NCBI RefSeq assembly: GCF_002286775.1
Contig: NZ_NSGJ01000018.1
Span: 27,083-91,082, forward strand
Direction: 5' to 3'
From: Myroides sp. N17-2
GTDB taxonomy: Bacteria > Bacteroidota > Bacteroidia > Flavobacteriales > Flavobacteriaceae
DNA: 64,000 bases
Below, in pieces: positions 35,147 through 44,966 of this stretch; position 1 is the stretch's first letter, and each line of letters begins with the position of its first letter. Below the pieces are notes generated by a model. It worked only from the letters and a program-made list of their open reading frames with translations, did not search any database and was not told where the DNA came from. Both the position numbers and the translations under genes were made by a program.

Positions 35147-35923
35147 TTACTCAATAAAAACTGCTTTCTTCTTTACCCTCTTTTGCTCATTAAGATCAAC
35201 TTCATAATAATAAACTGTATAATTCTCTTTTACAATCAATCCAAGCATATCTTCATCACTTACTCCATCACATATAAACAAGAAGAAAGGTTCGAATAAA
35301 TAGCTTCCCTTATTATTCTTAATCGTGTAAGTTTGCACCCTCCCAAGGCAACCATTATGAGGGTCTTGAACAATAATTATCTCATCAGCACCATCATTAT
35401 CTAAATCCCCCTTATTCATAAGTGTGAATCCGCAACATCCTACAGGTATAGACCGAATAGTACTATCACTAAACTGTATTTCATATTCTTCAGGAACTCC
35501 TCCATCCACACGACTACCACCATATCCTTCTTTTACAAGTTTGCGATATGCGTACTCATACTGTCCATCCCCATTAAAATCTCCATATATCCTCTCCCCT
35601 ATGTTTCCATTAATCGATGTCTGTTTATTTGCATCAGAATAAGTCTTATCGCTTTCTTCCTCAAATATCACGTCATTATTATGATTCTTATCATCAAGGT
35701 CATTATACGGTTCATCTATTTCATTATACTGTTCATCTAAGGTAGGAGCCTCATGACGCCAATCTCTATCAAAAGTATACGCTAACAGGCTCAGAAAAAA
35801 CACGATATACACCGCTATAAATGATACTATAGCAATCACTTTAGTTTTTAAACTCCATTTCTTATTCATTCCAATAAGAATGACTAACACAAAAAATATT
35901 AGATAATATAACATACCGCTCAT
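35147..35923 (-). CDS. Membrane-anchored protein with FG-GAP/EF-hand-like Asp motifs
   Basis: 258 residues. Two N-terminal hydrophobic helices (about 4-20 and 28-50) are followed by an acidic linker (EQYNEIDEPYNDLDDKNHNND) and a domain with repeated calcium-loop type motifs: YGDFNGDGQYEYAYR (about 113-127), MNKGDLDNDGADEIIIVQ (about 170-187). Such DxDxDG loops occur in VCBS/FG-GAP propeller proteins. The soluble part is probably on the outside of the inner membrane. No family name can be given; it is not in an obvious operon, and tonB upstream has its own terminator. Confidence 0.65.
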   Translation of the reverse strand: MSGMLYYLIFFVLVILIGMNKKWSLKTKVIAIVSFIAVYIVFFLSLLAYTFDRDWRHEAPTLDEQYNEIDEPYNDLDDKNHNNDVIFEEESDKTYSDANKQTSINGNIGERIYGDFNGDGQYEYAYRKLVKEGYGGSRVDGGVPEEYEIQFSDSTIRSIPVGCCGFTLMNKGDLDNDGADEIIIVQDPHNGCLGRVQTYTIKNNKGSYLFEPFFLFICDGVSDEDMLGLIVKENYTVYYYEVDLNEQKRVKKKAVFIE

Positions 35924-36000
35924 TATTAAAAATACAGTGTTTCTAATTTACTATTATTTAACCAACTCTTACTAATACAAATCAAATATCTACACAAAAA

Positions 36001-36028
36001 AAGCAGTATCTCTGTATAGATACTGCTT
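36001..36028 (-). terminator. Terminator of tonB
   Basis: Perfect 11-bp stem AAGCAGTATCT / AGATACTGCTT, loop CTGTAT, U-tract on the minus strand from A7 at 35996-36002. Confidence 0.85.
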
Positions 36029-36053
36029 GATATAAAACAATTTAAAACAAAAT

Positions 36054-36899
36054 TTATTGCACTCTAATAGTGATAGGAAGTGTAAACTGAGAACGAACTG
36101 GTTTATCGTTGTTCATCGCTGGTTTCCACTTAGACATCGTTTTTAATACACGGATAGCCTCTTTACTTGCTCCAAAACCTGGGTCTCTCATCACTTTAAT
36201 ATCTGTCAGACTACCATCTTTCTCAACGATGAATGACATAATCACTTTTATTTCTTTTGTACCTGCATCCATATCAGGTGCTCTAAATTTAGAGACAAAT
36301 TCACTATTGAATTTCCCCATCGAACCATAAGGTTCTGCTTTATGAGATACACCGATATATACTTTATTATCATTAACAGCTGTACCACCTGATGCTTCAG
36401 GCTTAACTACATCTGCTGGCTTTTCGACAGGTTTCTCATTTATAATGATCGTTCCCTCGTCGCTTCCCTTTATATTCTCTGAACCTGGATTCGCATTCGC
36501 TAAATCTTCTGTAGTAGCTGGCTCTTCTGTAATCTCGTTTGCTTTAGCAGGATCAAGTTCAGTGTACTTCACTACATCTTCTCTAGATAGAGCAGTCTCT
36601 ACTTTAACCTCTGGTATCTCTACCTCTGGTTCATCTTTAGGAGTAAATACTTCGTCCTCTAGAAGTGTAGGCTCTACAGGAATATCTATAATCACTACTC
36701 CTGGCTCATTACTCGCAAATAGATTAGAAACAACCGAAGGGACAACAAATACGGCACAGAACAAGAATATTCCTGCCACTAAGGAAATAATGGTGGTATA
36801 TGAACTGTTTTGACGCAATTTATAAGCACCATACGCTTTATTGCGATTCTCAAAAACAATATCCAACCAGTCTTTTTTAAACAAATCATTCTTTGCCAT
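36054..36899 (-). CDS. tonB: Energy transducer TonB
   Basis: 281 residues. Cytoplasmic start with KDWLDIVFENRNKAYGAYKLR, typical of Bacteroidota TonB, one transmembrane helix (about 32-52, TTIISLVAGIFLFCAVFVV), a Pro/Glu-rich periplasmic spacer (about 75-195), and a TonB C-terminal domain (about 200-281) with VIMSFIVEKDGSLTDIKVMRDPGFG and SQFTLPITIRV. It passes proton-motive energy from ExbBD to outer-membrane TonB-dependent receptors. exbB, exbD are not next to it. Confidence 0.9.
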   Translation of the reverse strand: MAKNDLFKKDWLDIVFENRNKAYGAYKLRQNSSYTTIISLVAGIFLFCAVFVVPSVVSNLFASNEPGVVIIDIPVEPTLLEDEVFTPKDEPEVEIPEVKVETALSREDVVKYTELDPAKANEITEEPATTEDLANANPGSENIKGSDEGTIIINEKPVEKPADVVKPEASGGTAVNDNKVYIGVSHKAEPYGSMGKFNSEFVSKFRAPDMDAGTKEIKVIMSFIVEKDGSLTDIKVMRDPGFGASKEAIRVLKTMSKWKPAMNNDKPVRSQFTLPITIRVQ

Positions 36900-37437
36900 A
36901 ATTTTATCATTTAAAAGTTAAACATTGGCTGTTGGATCTTCATCTACCAACAACTAAATCAATCTACAGTTCTTTTCATACTGTATTAAATAATTAACAT
37001 TAAACTACATTCTATTACAAATATATAAATTATAAACGAAAATATTTCACAATTATTATTTCAAGTAAAAATATTTCTTAAAATAATACTAATAAAAACA
37101 CTATAATAAGCTATTCTCTTTTGCAAATATTCCTGATTTTTGGGATAATTAGAATCTCGCTACTAAGCCCAAAGTAGTACTAACATCAATACACTTTTTC
37201 CAACAGGGTAAAAAAGAGAGTAAAAACGAAGTCATACATTTTAGTTTGTACTATAAATGCTTTTGTTCCCAATTCCTTCCCAAGATTCCCTATTTGTTCC
37301 CGGTGAGGGGCTGTTTTGGGAAGGTGACTGGGATCGGACTGAAACCTAGCAGAAAGAAACTATCATTTACAACATAGTGGTTAATTTATTAATATAATGA
37401 CTATTATGTATTTATATTTTCTGTAATTTTGATACTT
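36900..37437. other. 538-bp intergenic region with a folded GC-richer segment
   Basis: No gene. The left half is AT-rich. From 37261 to 37345 the base composition changes: several TTCCC motifs are followed by GGTGAGGGG and TTGGGAAGG. CCTTCCCAA (37275-37283) pairs perfectly with 37316-37324. This could be a structured RNA or a protein-binding region for the AraC gene. TAATTTTG at 37424-37431 is a -7-like box only 6 nt before the araC ATG. Confidence 0.5.
37275..37324. repeat. Hairpin with repeated TTCCC motifs
   Basis: Perfect 9-bp arms CCTTCCCAA / TTGGGAAGG enclosing 32 nt that contain two more TTCCC motifs and GGTGAGGGG, allowing more than one fold. Confidence 0.65.
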
Positions 37438-38247
37438 ATGTTAAAAGAATATTCCATATCAGATATTTTAGGCTTGCCTTCTCAACATGTACCCTATTAT
37501 GTTGGAACGTTTGAAGGTACAGAGGATCCAGATATAGAATGGCCACACAGACACTCCTTTTTCTCGTTGGTTTGGTTTACTAAAGGAAGTGGATTTTATG
37601 TTATAGACTTCGAGGAGTATGAGATTAAACCTGATAGAATATTCTTAATTAGTCCAAAGCAAGTTCATAATTGGGATTATTCCGAGAATAGTAAAGGATA
37701 TATCTTAACTATTGATTATGCATTTGGCAAGGAACTAGACATAAACCATATCTCTCTATATTTAGATATAAAAGACAGATATAAAGAGCTACTACAAGTT
37801 GTGTTTTTTGATTTAATTGAGAATTTTCAAAAAGCAGGTAACTTGACTATTGATATTCAATATGTTTACAAACAACTAGAGCGATTTATCACTCAGAACC
37901 AACTGAAATATAACACTGCTAATTCACAACTTACAGAATTAAAGATACTCCTAGCTAAAAATCAGCAGAGTCTATATACTGTTGAACAATATGCAACTAA
38001 GTTAAATATCTCTACTGAGCAATTAAACACCCTTTGTAAAACACATACTGGTATTTCGGCCAAACAATTCATATTAGACCTTAAAATAACAGAAGCTAAA
38101 CGTCAATTAATATACACAACAAATAATATCAATGAAGTCGCTTATAATCTAGGATTTGTTGACTCCTCTTACTTCTCGAGAATATTCAAAAAGAAAACTA
38201 ATTTATCTCCTTCTCTCTTTCTAAGAAAGTACCGAAATCAAGACTAA
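37438..38247 (+). CDS. AraC family transcriptional regulator
   Basis: 269 residues from the ATG at 37438 (MLKEYSISDILGLP); a TTG three codons earlier belongs to the -7-like box. N-terminal cupin effector domain with WPHRHSFFSLVWFTKGSG and ISPKQVHNWDY, C-terminal double HTH (about 160-265) with VEQYATKLNISTEQLN and EVAYNLGFVDSSYFSRIFKK and the end FLRKYRNQ. It lies 54 bp before the secreted double-CMD gene on the same strand and probably controls it. Confidence 0.85.
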   Translation: MLKEYSISDILGLPSQHVPYYVGTFEGTEDPDIEWPHRHSFFSLVWFTKGSGFYVIDFEEYEIKPDRIFLISPKQVHNWDYSENSKGYILTIDYAFGKELDINHISLYLDIKDRYKELLQVVFFDLIENFQKAGNLTIDIQYVYKQLERFITQNQLKYNTANSQLTELKILLAKNQQSLYTVEQYATKLNISTEQLNTLCKTHTGISAKQFILDLKITEAKRQLIYTTNNINEVAYNLGFVDSSYFSRIFKKKTNLSPSLFLRKYRNQD

Positions 38248-38301
38248 AAGTCCTATAATCACACTCCTCTTCCATTCTAACTTTGTGTAAAAGATAGAGA
38301 T

Positions 38302-39159
38302 ATGAAACAACTATTATTAATTCTACTGGCTTTACTGTCAGTATTAAATGTTTATTCACAAATGGAAAAGTCAGAACGTTATACACGAGGATGGAACAAG
38401 TTACAGGAAATAGACGGAGAAGCCGGAGAAAGAGTTATCAATGGGTTAAAAGATGTTTCCCCCGACTTAGGTAGATTCATCATTGAATACTCTTTTGGTA
38501 GTGTTTACAGCCTTGATAAACTAGATAATAAATCAAAAGAAATCGTCGCAATCTCTTCTCTCATTGCTCAACGAGCCATCCCCGAAATGAAAGTACATCT
38601 TCACGGGGCATTGAATACAAAAAATACAATTAATGAAGTTAAAGAGATAATCCTGCAAATGTCTGTGTATTGTGGTTTTCCAAAAAGTATTTGTGCAATG
38701 GGCATATTGCAAGAGGTACTTGAGGAACGCAAAAGTCAAGGAATAATTGATCAAGAAGGTACTCCTTTTCAAGTAGAAGAATTATCAAATAGATTAAGTA
38801 AAGGTTCTGATGAATTAGCCTTATTAAACAAAAACCAAGAGCAGATACTTCGAGAAAATTTCGATAGCTTTTCTCCCGAATTAGTACAGTTTACCCTTGA
38901 ATATGGATATGCCGATATTTATGCTCGAAACAATCTCAATAAAAAATCTCGCCAAATAGCCACAATATCAGCATTGGCTACTTTAGGTAACGCTCCTGCA
39001 CAACTTCGTTTTCACATCAGTGCTGGCTTAAATGTTGGATTGACTGTTGATGAAATAAAAGAGATAATGCTACTAATGACTGTGTATTCAGGTTTTCCTA
39101 ATGCCATTAATGGAATGACTATTTTAAAAGAAGCAGTGGAAGAACGTACCAATCAATAA
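38302..39159 (+). CDS. Exported protein with two carboxymuconolactone decarboxylase-like domains
   Basis: 285 residues with a signal peptide (about 1-19, ending VYSQ). Two internally repeated CMD domains: first about 35-140 (SKEIVAISSLIAQRAIPEMKVHLHGALN, EIILQMSVYCGFP), second about 180-280 (SRQIATISALATLGNAPAQLRFHISAGLN, EIMLLMTVYSGFPNAING). The CxxC of AhpD peroxidases is absent, so it is of the CMD type rather than a peroxidase. Catalytic role in the periplasm is unknown. TAACTTTG at 38278-38285 is a -7 candidate; AraC regulator is next door. Confidence 0.8.
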   Translation: MKQLLLILLALLSVLNVYSQMEKSERYTRGWNKLQEIDGEAGERVINGLKDVSPDLGRFIIEYSFGSVYSLDKLDNKSKEIVAISSLIAQRAIPEMKVHLHGALNTKNTINEVKEIILQMSVYCGFPKSICAMGILQEVLEERKSQGIIDQEGTPFQVEELSNRLSKGSDELALLNKNQEQILRENFDSFSPELVQFTLEYGYADIYARNNLNKKSRQIATISALATLGNAPAQLRFHISAGLNVGLTVDEIKEIMLLMTVYSGFPNAINGMTILKEAVEERTNQ

Positions 39160-39230
39160 AACCTTATAACTAAGAAAAAAAGCACATCTTAATTTCCACC
39201 AAAACAAAGGGAGTTTCATGCTTATTAAAA

Positions 39231-39273
39231 AGATAAATCGCTGATGTAACAAAAATTACACAGCGATTTATCT
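39231..39273. terminator. Long hairpin between the CMD gene and the oxidoreductase gene
   Basis: Perfect 13-bp arms AGATAAATCGCTG / CAGCGATTTATCT, continued inside by TGTAA / TTACA with a one-base bulge. There is no strong U-tract on either side, so it may be a terminator for converging genes or another structure. Confidence 0.55.
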
Positions 39274-39306
39274 ATATTCAAAAAACGATTTTTAACCCAG
39301 TTTATG

Positions 39307-39352
39307 CTATAGACATATTACAAAATAGAATTACTTTGTAGTATTTGGTTAA
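39307..39352 (+). repeat. Dispersed intergenic repeat X, partial copy X3
   Basis: CTATAGACATATTACAAAA then TAGAATTACTTTGTAGTATTTGG, matching the two ends of copies X1 and X2 with the middle missing. Confidence 0.65.
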
Positions 39353-39370
39353 AGCGTATTATGGGTTTAA

Positions 39371-40339
39371 CTAAATAGTTATCACTAATCTAGTACCTGA
39401 TGCAAGTTGTTTATTCCACGCTTCTTCAATATTCTCTAATGAGTGTGCCTCTGTCTGAATGTGTAATTTGTTATTTGAAGCCAATAAGAACATCTCAGGC
39501 AAGATTACTTTATTAAACACAATCAGTTCTTCTGGAGATAAACTCCCGAATCCTGATCCTAATATTTCGATAGCAGAGGTTCTAAGGATCGAAGAGGAAA
39601 GAGAAATCTCTTTACCTGCCATATCTCCTGCTGTAACGATCTTCGTGGTATGAGATATATGTGTGATAGAATCCCCTTTTAAAATTTCCATTATTAATGA
39701 AATCGGTTTGCCCCATAGGTAGTCAATCACGATATCGATAGGCGTTTCACGGTGTATAACAGCTAATCGTTCTTTAATACTTTCGTCAGTATCTTTTAGG
39801 TTAATCAGATGAGTCGCCCCATAAGATCTTAACTCTTCTAATAGTCGCTCGTTACGCCCTGTAACGATAATATTTTTAGCGCCGTAGTGCTTCGCTATTT
39901 GCACAGCGACGTGTCCTGTGACTCCTGTTGCACCGTTAAATAATACGGTTTGACCTGCCACAAGTTTAGCTCTAATAAGCAGTGGCATCGCTGATCCTAA
40001 AACAGCATTTGGCAAAGCCGCTGCCGTAACATAATCTAGTGTATGCGGTATAGGAGTATAATTATCGCCTATAATAGCTCGCTCTGCAAGCATCCCTGTA
40101 ATCCCGAAACCATATACACGAGTTCCATCTGCTAGCTCTCCTACTCCATCTGTTCCCACTACTGTAGGAAACTCTCTATAACTAGCATAGTGTTTACCAC
40201 TCACACGAGCTTTATCAAGGTTCTTAACCGCGGCAGCCTTGACATTAAGTAGTTGTTGATTTTCTTTCAAATCAAATAATAAATCAATGTCTCCGTATTT
40301 GGGCGTGCTTCCCGATTTATGTAATATAGCTGCTTTCAT
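39371..40339 (-). CDS. Zinc-independent MDR / quinone oxidoreductase-like protein
   Basis: 322-residue medium-chain dehydrogenase/reductase. GroES-like N-terminal domain (FPTVVGTDGVGELADGTRVYG) and Rossmann domain with LFNGATGVTGHVAVQIAKHYGAKNIIVTGRN for NAD(P). The Cys and His that hold catalytic zinc in alcohol dehydrogenases are not evident, which suggests quinone or enone reduction. Single gene; repeat E4 lies between its start and the deaminase stop. Confidence 0.8.
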   Translation of the reverse strand: MKAAILHKSGSTPKYGDIDLLFDLKENQQLLNVKAAAVKNLDKARVSGKHYASYREFPTVVGTDGVGELADGTRVYGFGITGMLAERAIIGDNYTPIPHTLDYVTAAALPNAVLGSAMPLLIRAKLVAGQTVLFNGATGVTGHVAVQIAKHYGAKNIIVTGRNERLLEELRSYGATHLINLKDTDESIKERLAVIHRETPIDIVIDYLWGKPISLIMEILKGDSITHISHTTKIVTAGDMAGKEISLSSSILRTSAIEILGSGFGSLSPEELIVFNKVILPEMFLLASNNKLHIQTEAHSLENIEEAWNKQLASGTRLVITI

Positions 40340-40372
40340 TATAGTGTGTTGTTATTAAAGCCTAAAAGTACT

Positions 40373-40517
40373 TGTTTTTTTGTGGAGTTGTGATGTTGTG
40401 GAGTTGTTTTTTTGTGATGCTGTGATGTTGTGTAAATAATCTTTAATAGTTTAATCAACTTATAAAAGATGATTTATCTCAAACAAAAAACCAAAATCAC
40501 AGAAAAACATAAAAAAA
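40373..40517 (-). repeat. GTGATGTTG/AAATCAC hairpin-type repeat, copy E4
   Basis: Left part TTTTTTTGTGGAGTTGTGATGTTGTGG-type (9-nt periodic, 40373-40435), core TTTAATAGTTTAATCAACTT then ATAAAAGATGATTTATCTC, right part AAACAAAAAACCAAAATCAC and AAAAAACAT. The right end touches the deaminase stop at 40518. Core is almost identical to E5. Confidence 0.85.
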
Positions 40518-40955
40518 CTATAAAAATGCTTGTACGCATTCTTCTTCTAGCACTCCCTTAACGATGACAGGTTCTCCTCCCCACTTGGCAATGGTATTAT
40601 CCTTTAGTATTGGGTATGCAGAACTATAGCCCCCTATATTTCCTGTAGAAATACTCCATACCACAGTACTAATCTTGTGTTGACGGATAACATAAGCACA
40701 CATAATGCATGGCTCATGCGTTGTATACATCGTATATCCTGTCAGATCTATTAGTTCATTCTCTTCTCTAAACCTACGAATAACTTCTATCTCAGCGTGA
40801 CAAGTAATATCCTTCTTACTCTTGCCCGCCTCTATAGCCTCTGCTACGATTTGCCCCTCCTTAACAAGGATAGCGCCTACGGGACTATCGCCAAAACGTT
40901 TAGCTAACATCCCTAATTCAATGCATTTCCTGATATAAAACTCGTGAGTATTCAT
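40518..40955 (-). CDS. Nucleoside deaminase (CMP/dCMP or tRNA-adenosine deaminase fold)
   Basis: 145-residue zinc deaminase from the ATG at 40955 (MNTHEFYIRKCIELG); a longer frame upstream has no family match. Active site HAE (His53, Glu55) and PCIMC (Cys83, Cys86). It resembles TadA and guanine/cytosine deaminases, but the THEPCIMCAYVIRQHKISTVVW end and the short length do not settle the substrate. Single gene between two copies of the same repeat (E4 and E5). Confidence 0.8.
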   Translation of the reverse strand: MNTHEFYIRKCIELGMLAKRFGDSPVGAILVKEGQIVAEAIEAGKSKKDITCHAEIEVIRRFREENELIDLTGYTMYTTHEPCIMCAYVIRQHKISTVVWSISTGNIGGYSSAYPILKDNTIAKWGGEPVIVKGVLEEECVQAFL

Positions 40956-41038
40956 CTTGTATATTCTTAAAACAATGAATTGTAAAGTTACACCTCTGTC
41001 CTTTTCTAGCAATTGTAGAATTATGTTTTTTGTTGGTT

Positions 41039-41193
41039 AGTTTTTTTGTGAAGTTGTGATGATGTTTTTTTGTGATGTCGTGAAGTTGTGAAGTTGTGAA
41101 GTTGAACAAATAAGCTTTAATAGTTTAAATCAACTTATAAAAGATGATTTATCTCAAACAAAAAACCGAAAAAACAACATCACAAAAAAACAG
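41039..41193 (-). repeat. GTGATGTTG/AAATCAC hairpin-type repeat, copy E5
   Basis: TTTTTTTGTGAAGTTGTGATGATG then 9-mers TGTGAAGT, core TTTAATAGTTTAAATCAACT then TATAAAAGATGATTTATCTC, and AAACAAAAAACC..ACAACATCACAAAAAAAC. AACATCACAAAAAAAC pairs with the left end. Located in front of uvrA and the deaminase gene. Confidence 0.85.
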
Positions 41194-41280
41194 AAAGTTT
41201 TGCTAAACTATGTAGCAGATTTGTAGTTAAGCTTCGCTTTACTTGTTTAAAGTCGTATATTTGTTCCTTTGCCAAAAAAT

Positions 41281-44115
41281 ATGTCTAAAACAGAAGAAAC
41301 AATAGAAGTATTAGGAGCTAGAGTACACAACCTAAAGAATATAGATGTGTCTATCCCACGAGAAAAACTGGTAGTTATCACTGGTCTATCTGGTTCGGGT
41401 AAATCGTCTCTTGCATTCGATACTATCTATGCTGAAGGCCAACGCCGTTATATAGAAACTTTTTCTGCCTATGCTAGACAATTTCTAGGAGGACTAGAAC
41501 GACCTGATGTGGATAAGATAGATGGTCTGTCTCCTGTAATTGCTATCGAACAGAAAACAACTAATAAAAGCCCACGATCTACAGTGGGTACGATCACTGA
41601 GATATATGACTTTATGCGTCTGTTATTTGCTAGAGCTGGAGAAGCTTATAGCTATAATACAGGCGAGAAAATGGTCAGTTACTCAGATGAACAAATCTTA
41701 GACCTAATCATCAGTGAGTATCAAGGTAAGCGAATCAATGTACTAGCACCTGTAGTACGCGCTCGTAAGGGGCACTACAGAGAGTTATTCGAACAGATAG
41801 CTAAACAAGGGTTCCTAAAAGTACGCGTAGATGGAGAGGTACTAGATATCACTTCAGGTATGCGTGTGGATAGATATAAGACACATGATATAGAAACTGT
41901 TATAGACCGTATCGCAATAGATGATACAGAGCAAACCAAACAACGCCTTACAGAGAGCATCAAGGTAGCGATGCACTATGGTGATGATATCATTATGGTA
42001 TTAGAACACGAGGGTGAAGTAGCGCGCTTCTTTAGTCGTCATCTGATGTGTCCTACTACAGGTATCTCTTATTCTAAACCCGAACCAAACAACTTCTCAT
42101 TTAACTCTCCTAAAGGAGCGTGTCCATGCTGTAATGGCCTAGGGACAATCAATGAGATTAATATGCTTAAGATCATTCCTGATCCTGCTATCTCTATTAA
42201 AGCCGGAGGGTTAATCCCATTAGGTACAGAGAAGAAATCATGGATGTTTAAACAACTAGAGATAATCGCTGAGAAGTATAAGTTCTCCCTAAATGACCCT
42301 ATTGATAAAATCCCTGCTGAGGCGATGGATATTATCCTTAATGGAGGTCAAGAGAGTTTCTCTGTTGTATCTAAAGTAGCTGGAATTACGAAGAACTATA
42401 AGATTGACTTTGTGGGTATTCTCAACTTCATCAAGAATCAGTTTGAAGAAAGTGAAAGTGCTACAATTAAAAGATGGGCTAAAGAATTTATGGATGAGAT
42501 AGATTGTCCTGAATGTAATGGTACTCGTCTTAAGAAAGAGGCACTTTATTTCAAAATGGGAGATAAAAACATCGGTGAGTTAATTCAGATGGATGTTAAG
42601 ACGTTAATTACTTGGTTTAAGAAACTACCTTATCAACTTACAGAGAAGCAAGTAGCTATCGGTAGTGAAGTACTTAAGGAGATCACTACACGTCTATCGT
42701 TCTTACAGGATGTGGGACTTACCTACTTATCCCTAAATAGGAGTTCACGTACACTATCAGGAGGAGAAGCACAGCGTATTCGTTTAGCTACTCAGATAGG
42801 TTCACAACTAGTAGGTGTATTATATATCTTGGACGAACCTAGTATCGGTCTTCACCAACGTGATAACGAACGCCTTATCAAGTCATTAGAATCTCTTAGA
42901 GATATCGGAAACTCTGTCTTAGTAGTAGAGCATGACAAGGATATGATAGAGCGTGCTGATTATGTCATCGATATCGGCCCTAAAGCAGGTAAAAACGGTG
43001 GTAAGATCATAAGTGAGGGTACTCCTGCTGAGCTGTTAAAAGAAGATACACTTACGGCAAATTACCTTAATGGTAAACTAAAAATAGCAGTCCCTAAGAA
43101 ACGCAGAAAAGGAAATGGTAAAACCTTAAAACTAGAAGGTGCTACAGGTAATAACCTAAAGAATGTGAGCATAGAAATACCACTTGGAACACTAACGTGT
43201 GTAACAGGGGTATCAGGCTCAGGGAAGTCTACATTAATCAATGGAACACTTTACCCTATTCTGAATACACACTTCTTCCATGCTGTGGCAAAACCACAAC
43301 CGTATAAGAAAATAAAAGGATTAGAACATATAGATAAAGTTATTGCGATAGATCAAAGTCCTATTGGTCGTACACCTAGATCTAATCCTGCAACATACAC
43401 AGAGGTATTCTCAGACATTAGAAACCTATTCGCTCAACTGCCTGAAGCTGCTATACGTGGTTATAAACCTGGACGTTTTAGCTTTAATGTAAAGGGTGGT
43501 CGATGTGATACCTGCGAAGGTTCTGGAGTGCGTACTATCGAGATGGGGTTCTTACCTGATGTATATGTTGAGTGTGAAACATGTCAAGGAAAGCGTTTTA
43601 ATAGAGAGACATTAGAGATTCGCTATAAAGGCAAGTCGATTTCGGATATATTAGACACAACAGTAGCAGAAGCAGTGGAATTTTTTGAGAATATTCCAAA
43701 AATATATCGTAAATTGAAAACTATTAATGAAGTCGGTTTAGGGTATATTACTTTAGGGCAACAAAGCACTACCTTATCAGGTGGAGAAGCTCAGCGTATC
43801 AAATTAGCTAGTGAACTATCTAAGAAAGATACAGGTAATACATTCTATATACTGGATGAACCTACAACAGGTTTGCACTTTGAGGATATACGAGTATTGA
43901 TGGAGGTGATTAATAAATTAGTCGAGAAAGGAAATACCATATTAATCATAGAGCACAACTTAGATGTAATCAAGACAGCTGACTATATTATAGATGTTGG
44001 ATATGAAGGTGGTAGCCAAGGTGGTGAAATAGTCGCTACGGGTACCCCTGAAGAAATATGTAAAAATAACAAGAGCTACACGGCTCACTTTTTAAAAGAG
44101 GAGTTAAAAAATTAA
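41281..44115 (+). CDS. uvrA: UvrA excinuclease ABC subunit A (second copy)
   Basis: Complete UvrA paralogue of 944 residues from the ATG at 41281; a TTG four codons earlier is less likely. Order: first Walker [15 protein letters not shown] (about 35), [16 protein letters not shown], zinc pair CPCCNGLG, signature [25 protein letters not shown], second Walker [15 protein letters not shown]4 zinc module CDTC...CETC and [20 protein letters not shown] at 41256-41263 is the -7 box. Bacteroidota often carry two UvrA proteins; which one is the main repair protein cannot be told here. A LOG-family gene follows by 4 bp. Confidence 0.95.
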   Translation: MSKTEETIEVLGARVHNLKNIDVSIPREKLVVITGLSGSGKSSLAFDTIYAEGQRRYIETFSAYARQFLGGLERPDVDKIDGLSPVIAIEQKTTNKSPRSTVGTITEIYDFMRLLFARAGEAYSYNTGEKMVSYSDEQILDLIISEYQGKRINVLAPVVRARKGHYRELFEQIAKQGFLKVRVDGEVLDITSGMRVDRYKTHDIETVIDRIAIDDTEQTKQRLTESIKVAMHYGDDIIMVLEHEGEVARFFSRHLMCPTTGISYSKPEPNNFSFNSPKGACPCCNGLGTINEINMLKIIPDPAISIKAGGLIPLGTEKKSWMFKQLEIIAEKYKFSLNDPIDKIPAEAMDIILNGGQESFSVVSKVAGITKNYKIDFVGILNFIKNQFEESESATIKRWAKEFMDEIDCPECNGTRLKKEALYFKMGDKNIGELIQMDVKTLITWFKKLPYQLTEKQVAIGSEVLKEITTRLSFLQDVGLTYLSLNRSSRTLSGGEAQRIRLATQIGSQLVGVLYILDEPSIGLHQRDNERLIKSLESLRDIGNSVLVVEHDKDMIERADYVIDIGPKAGKNGGKIISEGTPAELLKEDTLTANYLNGKLKIAVPKKRRKGNGKTLKLEGATGNNLKNVSIEIPLGTLTCVTGVSGSGKSTLINGTLYPILNTHFFHAVAKPQPYKKIKGLEHIDKVIAIDQSPIGRTPRSNPATYTEVFSDIRNLFAQLPEAAIRGYKPGRFSFNVKGGRCDTCEGSGVRTIEMGFLPDVYVECETCQGKRFNRETLEIRYKGKSISDILDTTVAEAVEFFENIPKIYRKLKTINEVGLGYITLGQQSTTLSGGEAQRIKLASELSKKDTGNTFYILDEPTTGLHFEDIRVLMEVINKLVEKGNTILIIEHNLDVIKTADYIIDVGYEGGSQGGEIVATGTPEEICKNNKSYTAHFLKEELKN

Positions 44116-44119
44116 GATT

Positions 44120-44842
44120 ATGAAAGACGCATTTGAAAGTGAAGAAGCAAAGATCCAAGAGAAGTTTAAACAAAGATCTTGGAATGAGATAAAAACAAAT
44201 GATTCATGGGGAATCTTTAAAATCATGTCAGAATTCGTAAATGGATATGAGAAAATAGGTCGTATCGGGCCTTGTGTATCTATCTTCGGTTCTGCTAGAA
44301 CTAAAACAGATGACCCTTATTATAAATTAGCTGAAGAAATCGCATTCAAAGTGAGTCAGGCAGGTTACGGTATTATTACTGGAGGTGGGCCTGGTATCAT
44401 GGAGGCGGGTAATAAAGGTGCTCACTTAGGAAAAGGAGTATCTGTGGGATTAAACATTGAGTTGCCTTTTGAGCAACACTTTAACCCATATATCGACGCA
44501 GATAAGAACTTACAGTTCGACTATTTCTTCGTACGTAAAGTAATGTTCGTAAAGTACTCTCAAGGATTCGTAGTAATGCCTGGTGGGTTCGGTACACTTG
44601 ATGAGTTATTCGAAGCAATCACACTTATCCAAACTAAGAAGATCGCTAAGTTCCCTATCGTATTAGTAGGTAGTGGATTCTGGGGTGGACTAATTGATTG
44701 GGTTAAATCAACTCTTCTAGAGAAATACCACAATATCTCTCCGGAGGATATGGACTTAATCAAGATCGTAGATTCAGCTGATGAAGTAGTAGAAGTTATC
44801 GATGCTTTCTACAAGAAATACAACTTAAGACCAAACTTCTAA
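44120..44842 (+). CDS. LOG family protein (TIGR00730)
   Basis: 240 residues with the lysine-decarboxylase-like Rossmann fold of cytokinin-activating LOG enzymes: VSIFGSARTKTDDP, GYGIITGGGPGIMEAGNKGA and VVMPGGFGTLDELFEAITLIQT. Known members are nucleotide 5'-monophosphate phosphoribohydrolases. It begins 4 bp after uvrA, so the two are one operon; a link of nucleotide clean-up to DNA repair is only suggested by position. Terminator at 44868. Confidence 0.9.
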   Translation: MKDAFESEEAKIQEKFKQRSWNEIKTNDSWGIFKIMSEFVNGYEKIGRIGPCVSIFGSARTKTDDPYYKLAEEIAFKVSQAGYGIITGGGPGIMEAGNKGAHLGKGVSVGLNIELPFEQHFNPYIDADKNLQFDYFFVRKVMFVKYSQGFVVMPGGFGTLDELFEAITLIQTKKIAKFPIVLVGSGFWGGLIDWVKSTLLEKYHNISPEDMDLIKIVDSADEVVEVIDAFYKKYNLRPNF

Positions 44843-44867
44843 AAAATGTTTTAGATATAAATAGAGA

Positions 44868-44899
44868 AGACTGCTATAGCAATATAGCGGTCTTTTTTT
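44868..44899 (+). terminator. Terminator of the uvrA-LOG operon
   Basis: Stem AGACTGCTATA / TATAGCGGTCT (one T-G pair), loop GCAA, T7 tail. Confidence 0.9.
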
Positions 44900-44966
44900 A
44901 TGTTAATTATCTAAAAAACAAAATAATACATTTTTTATCACTACTTTTGCCTATATACTTTTACTT

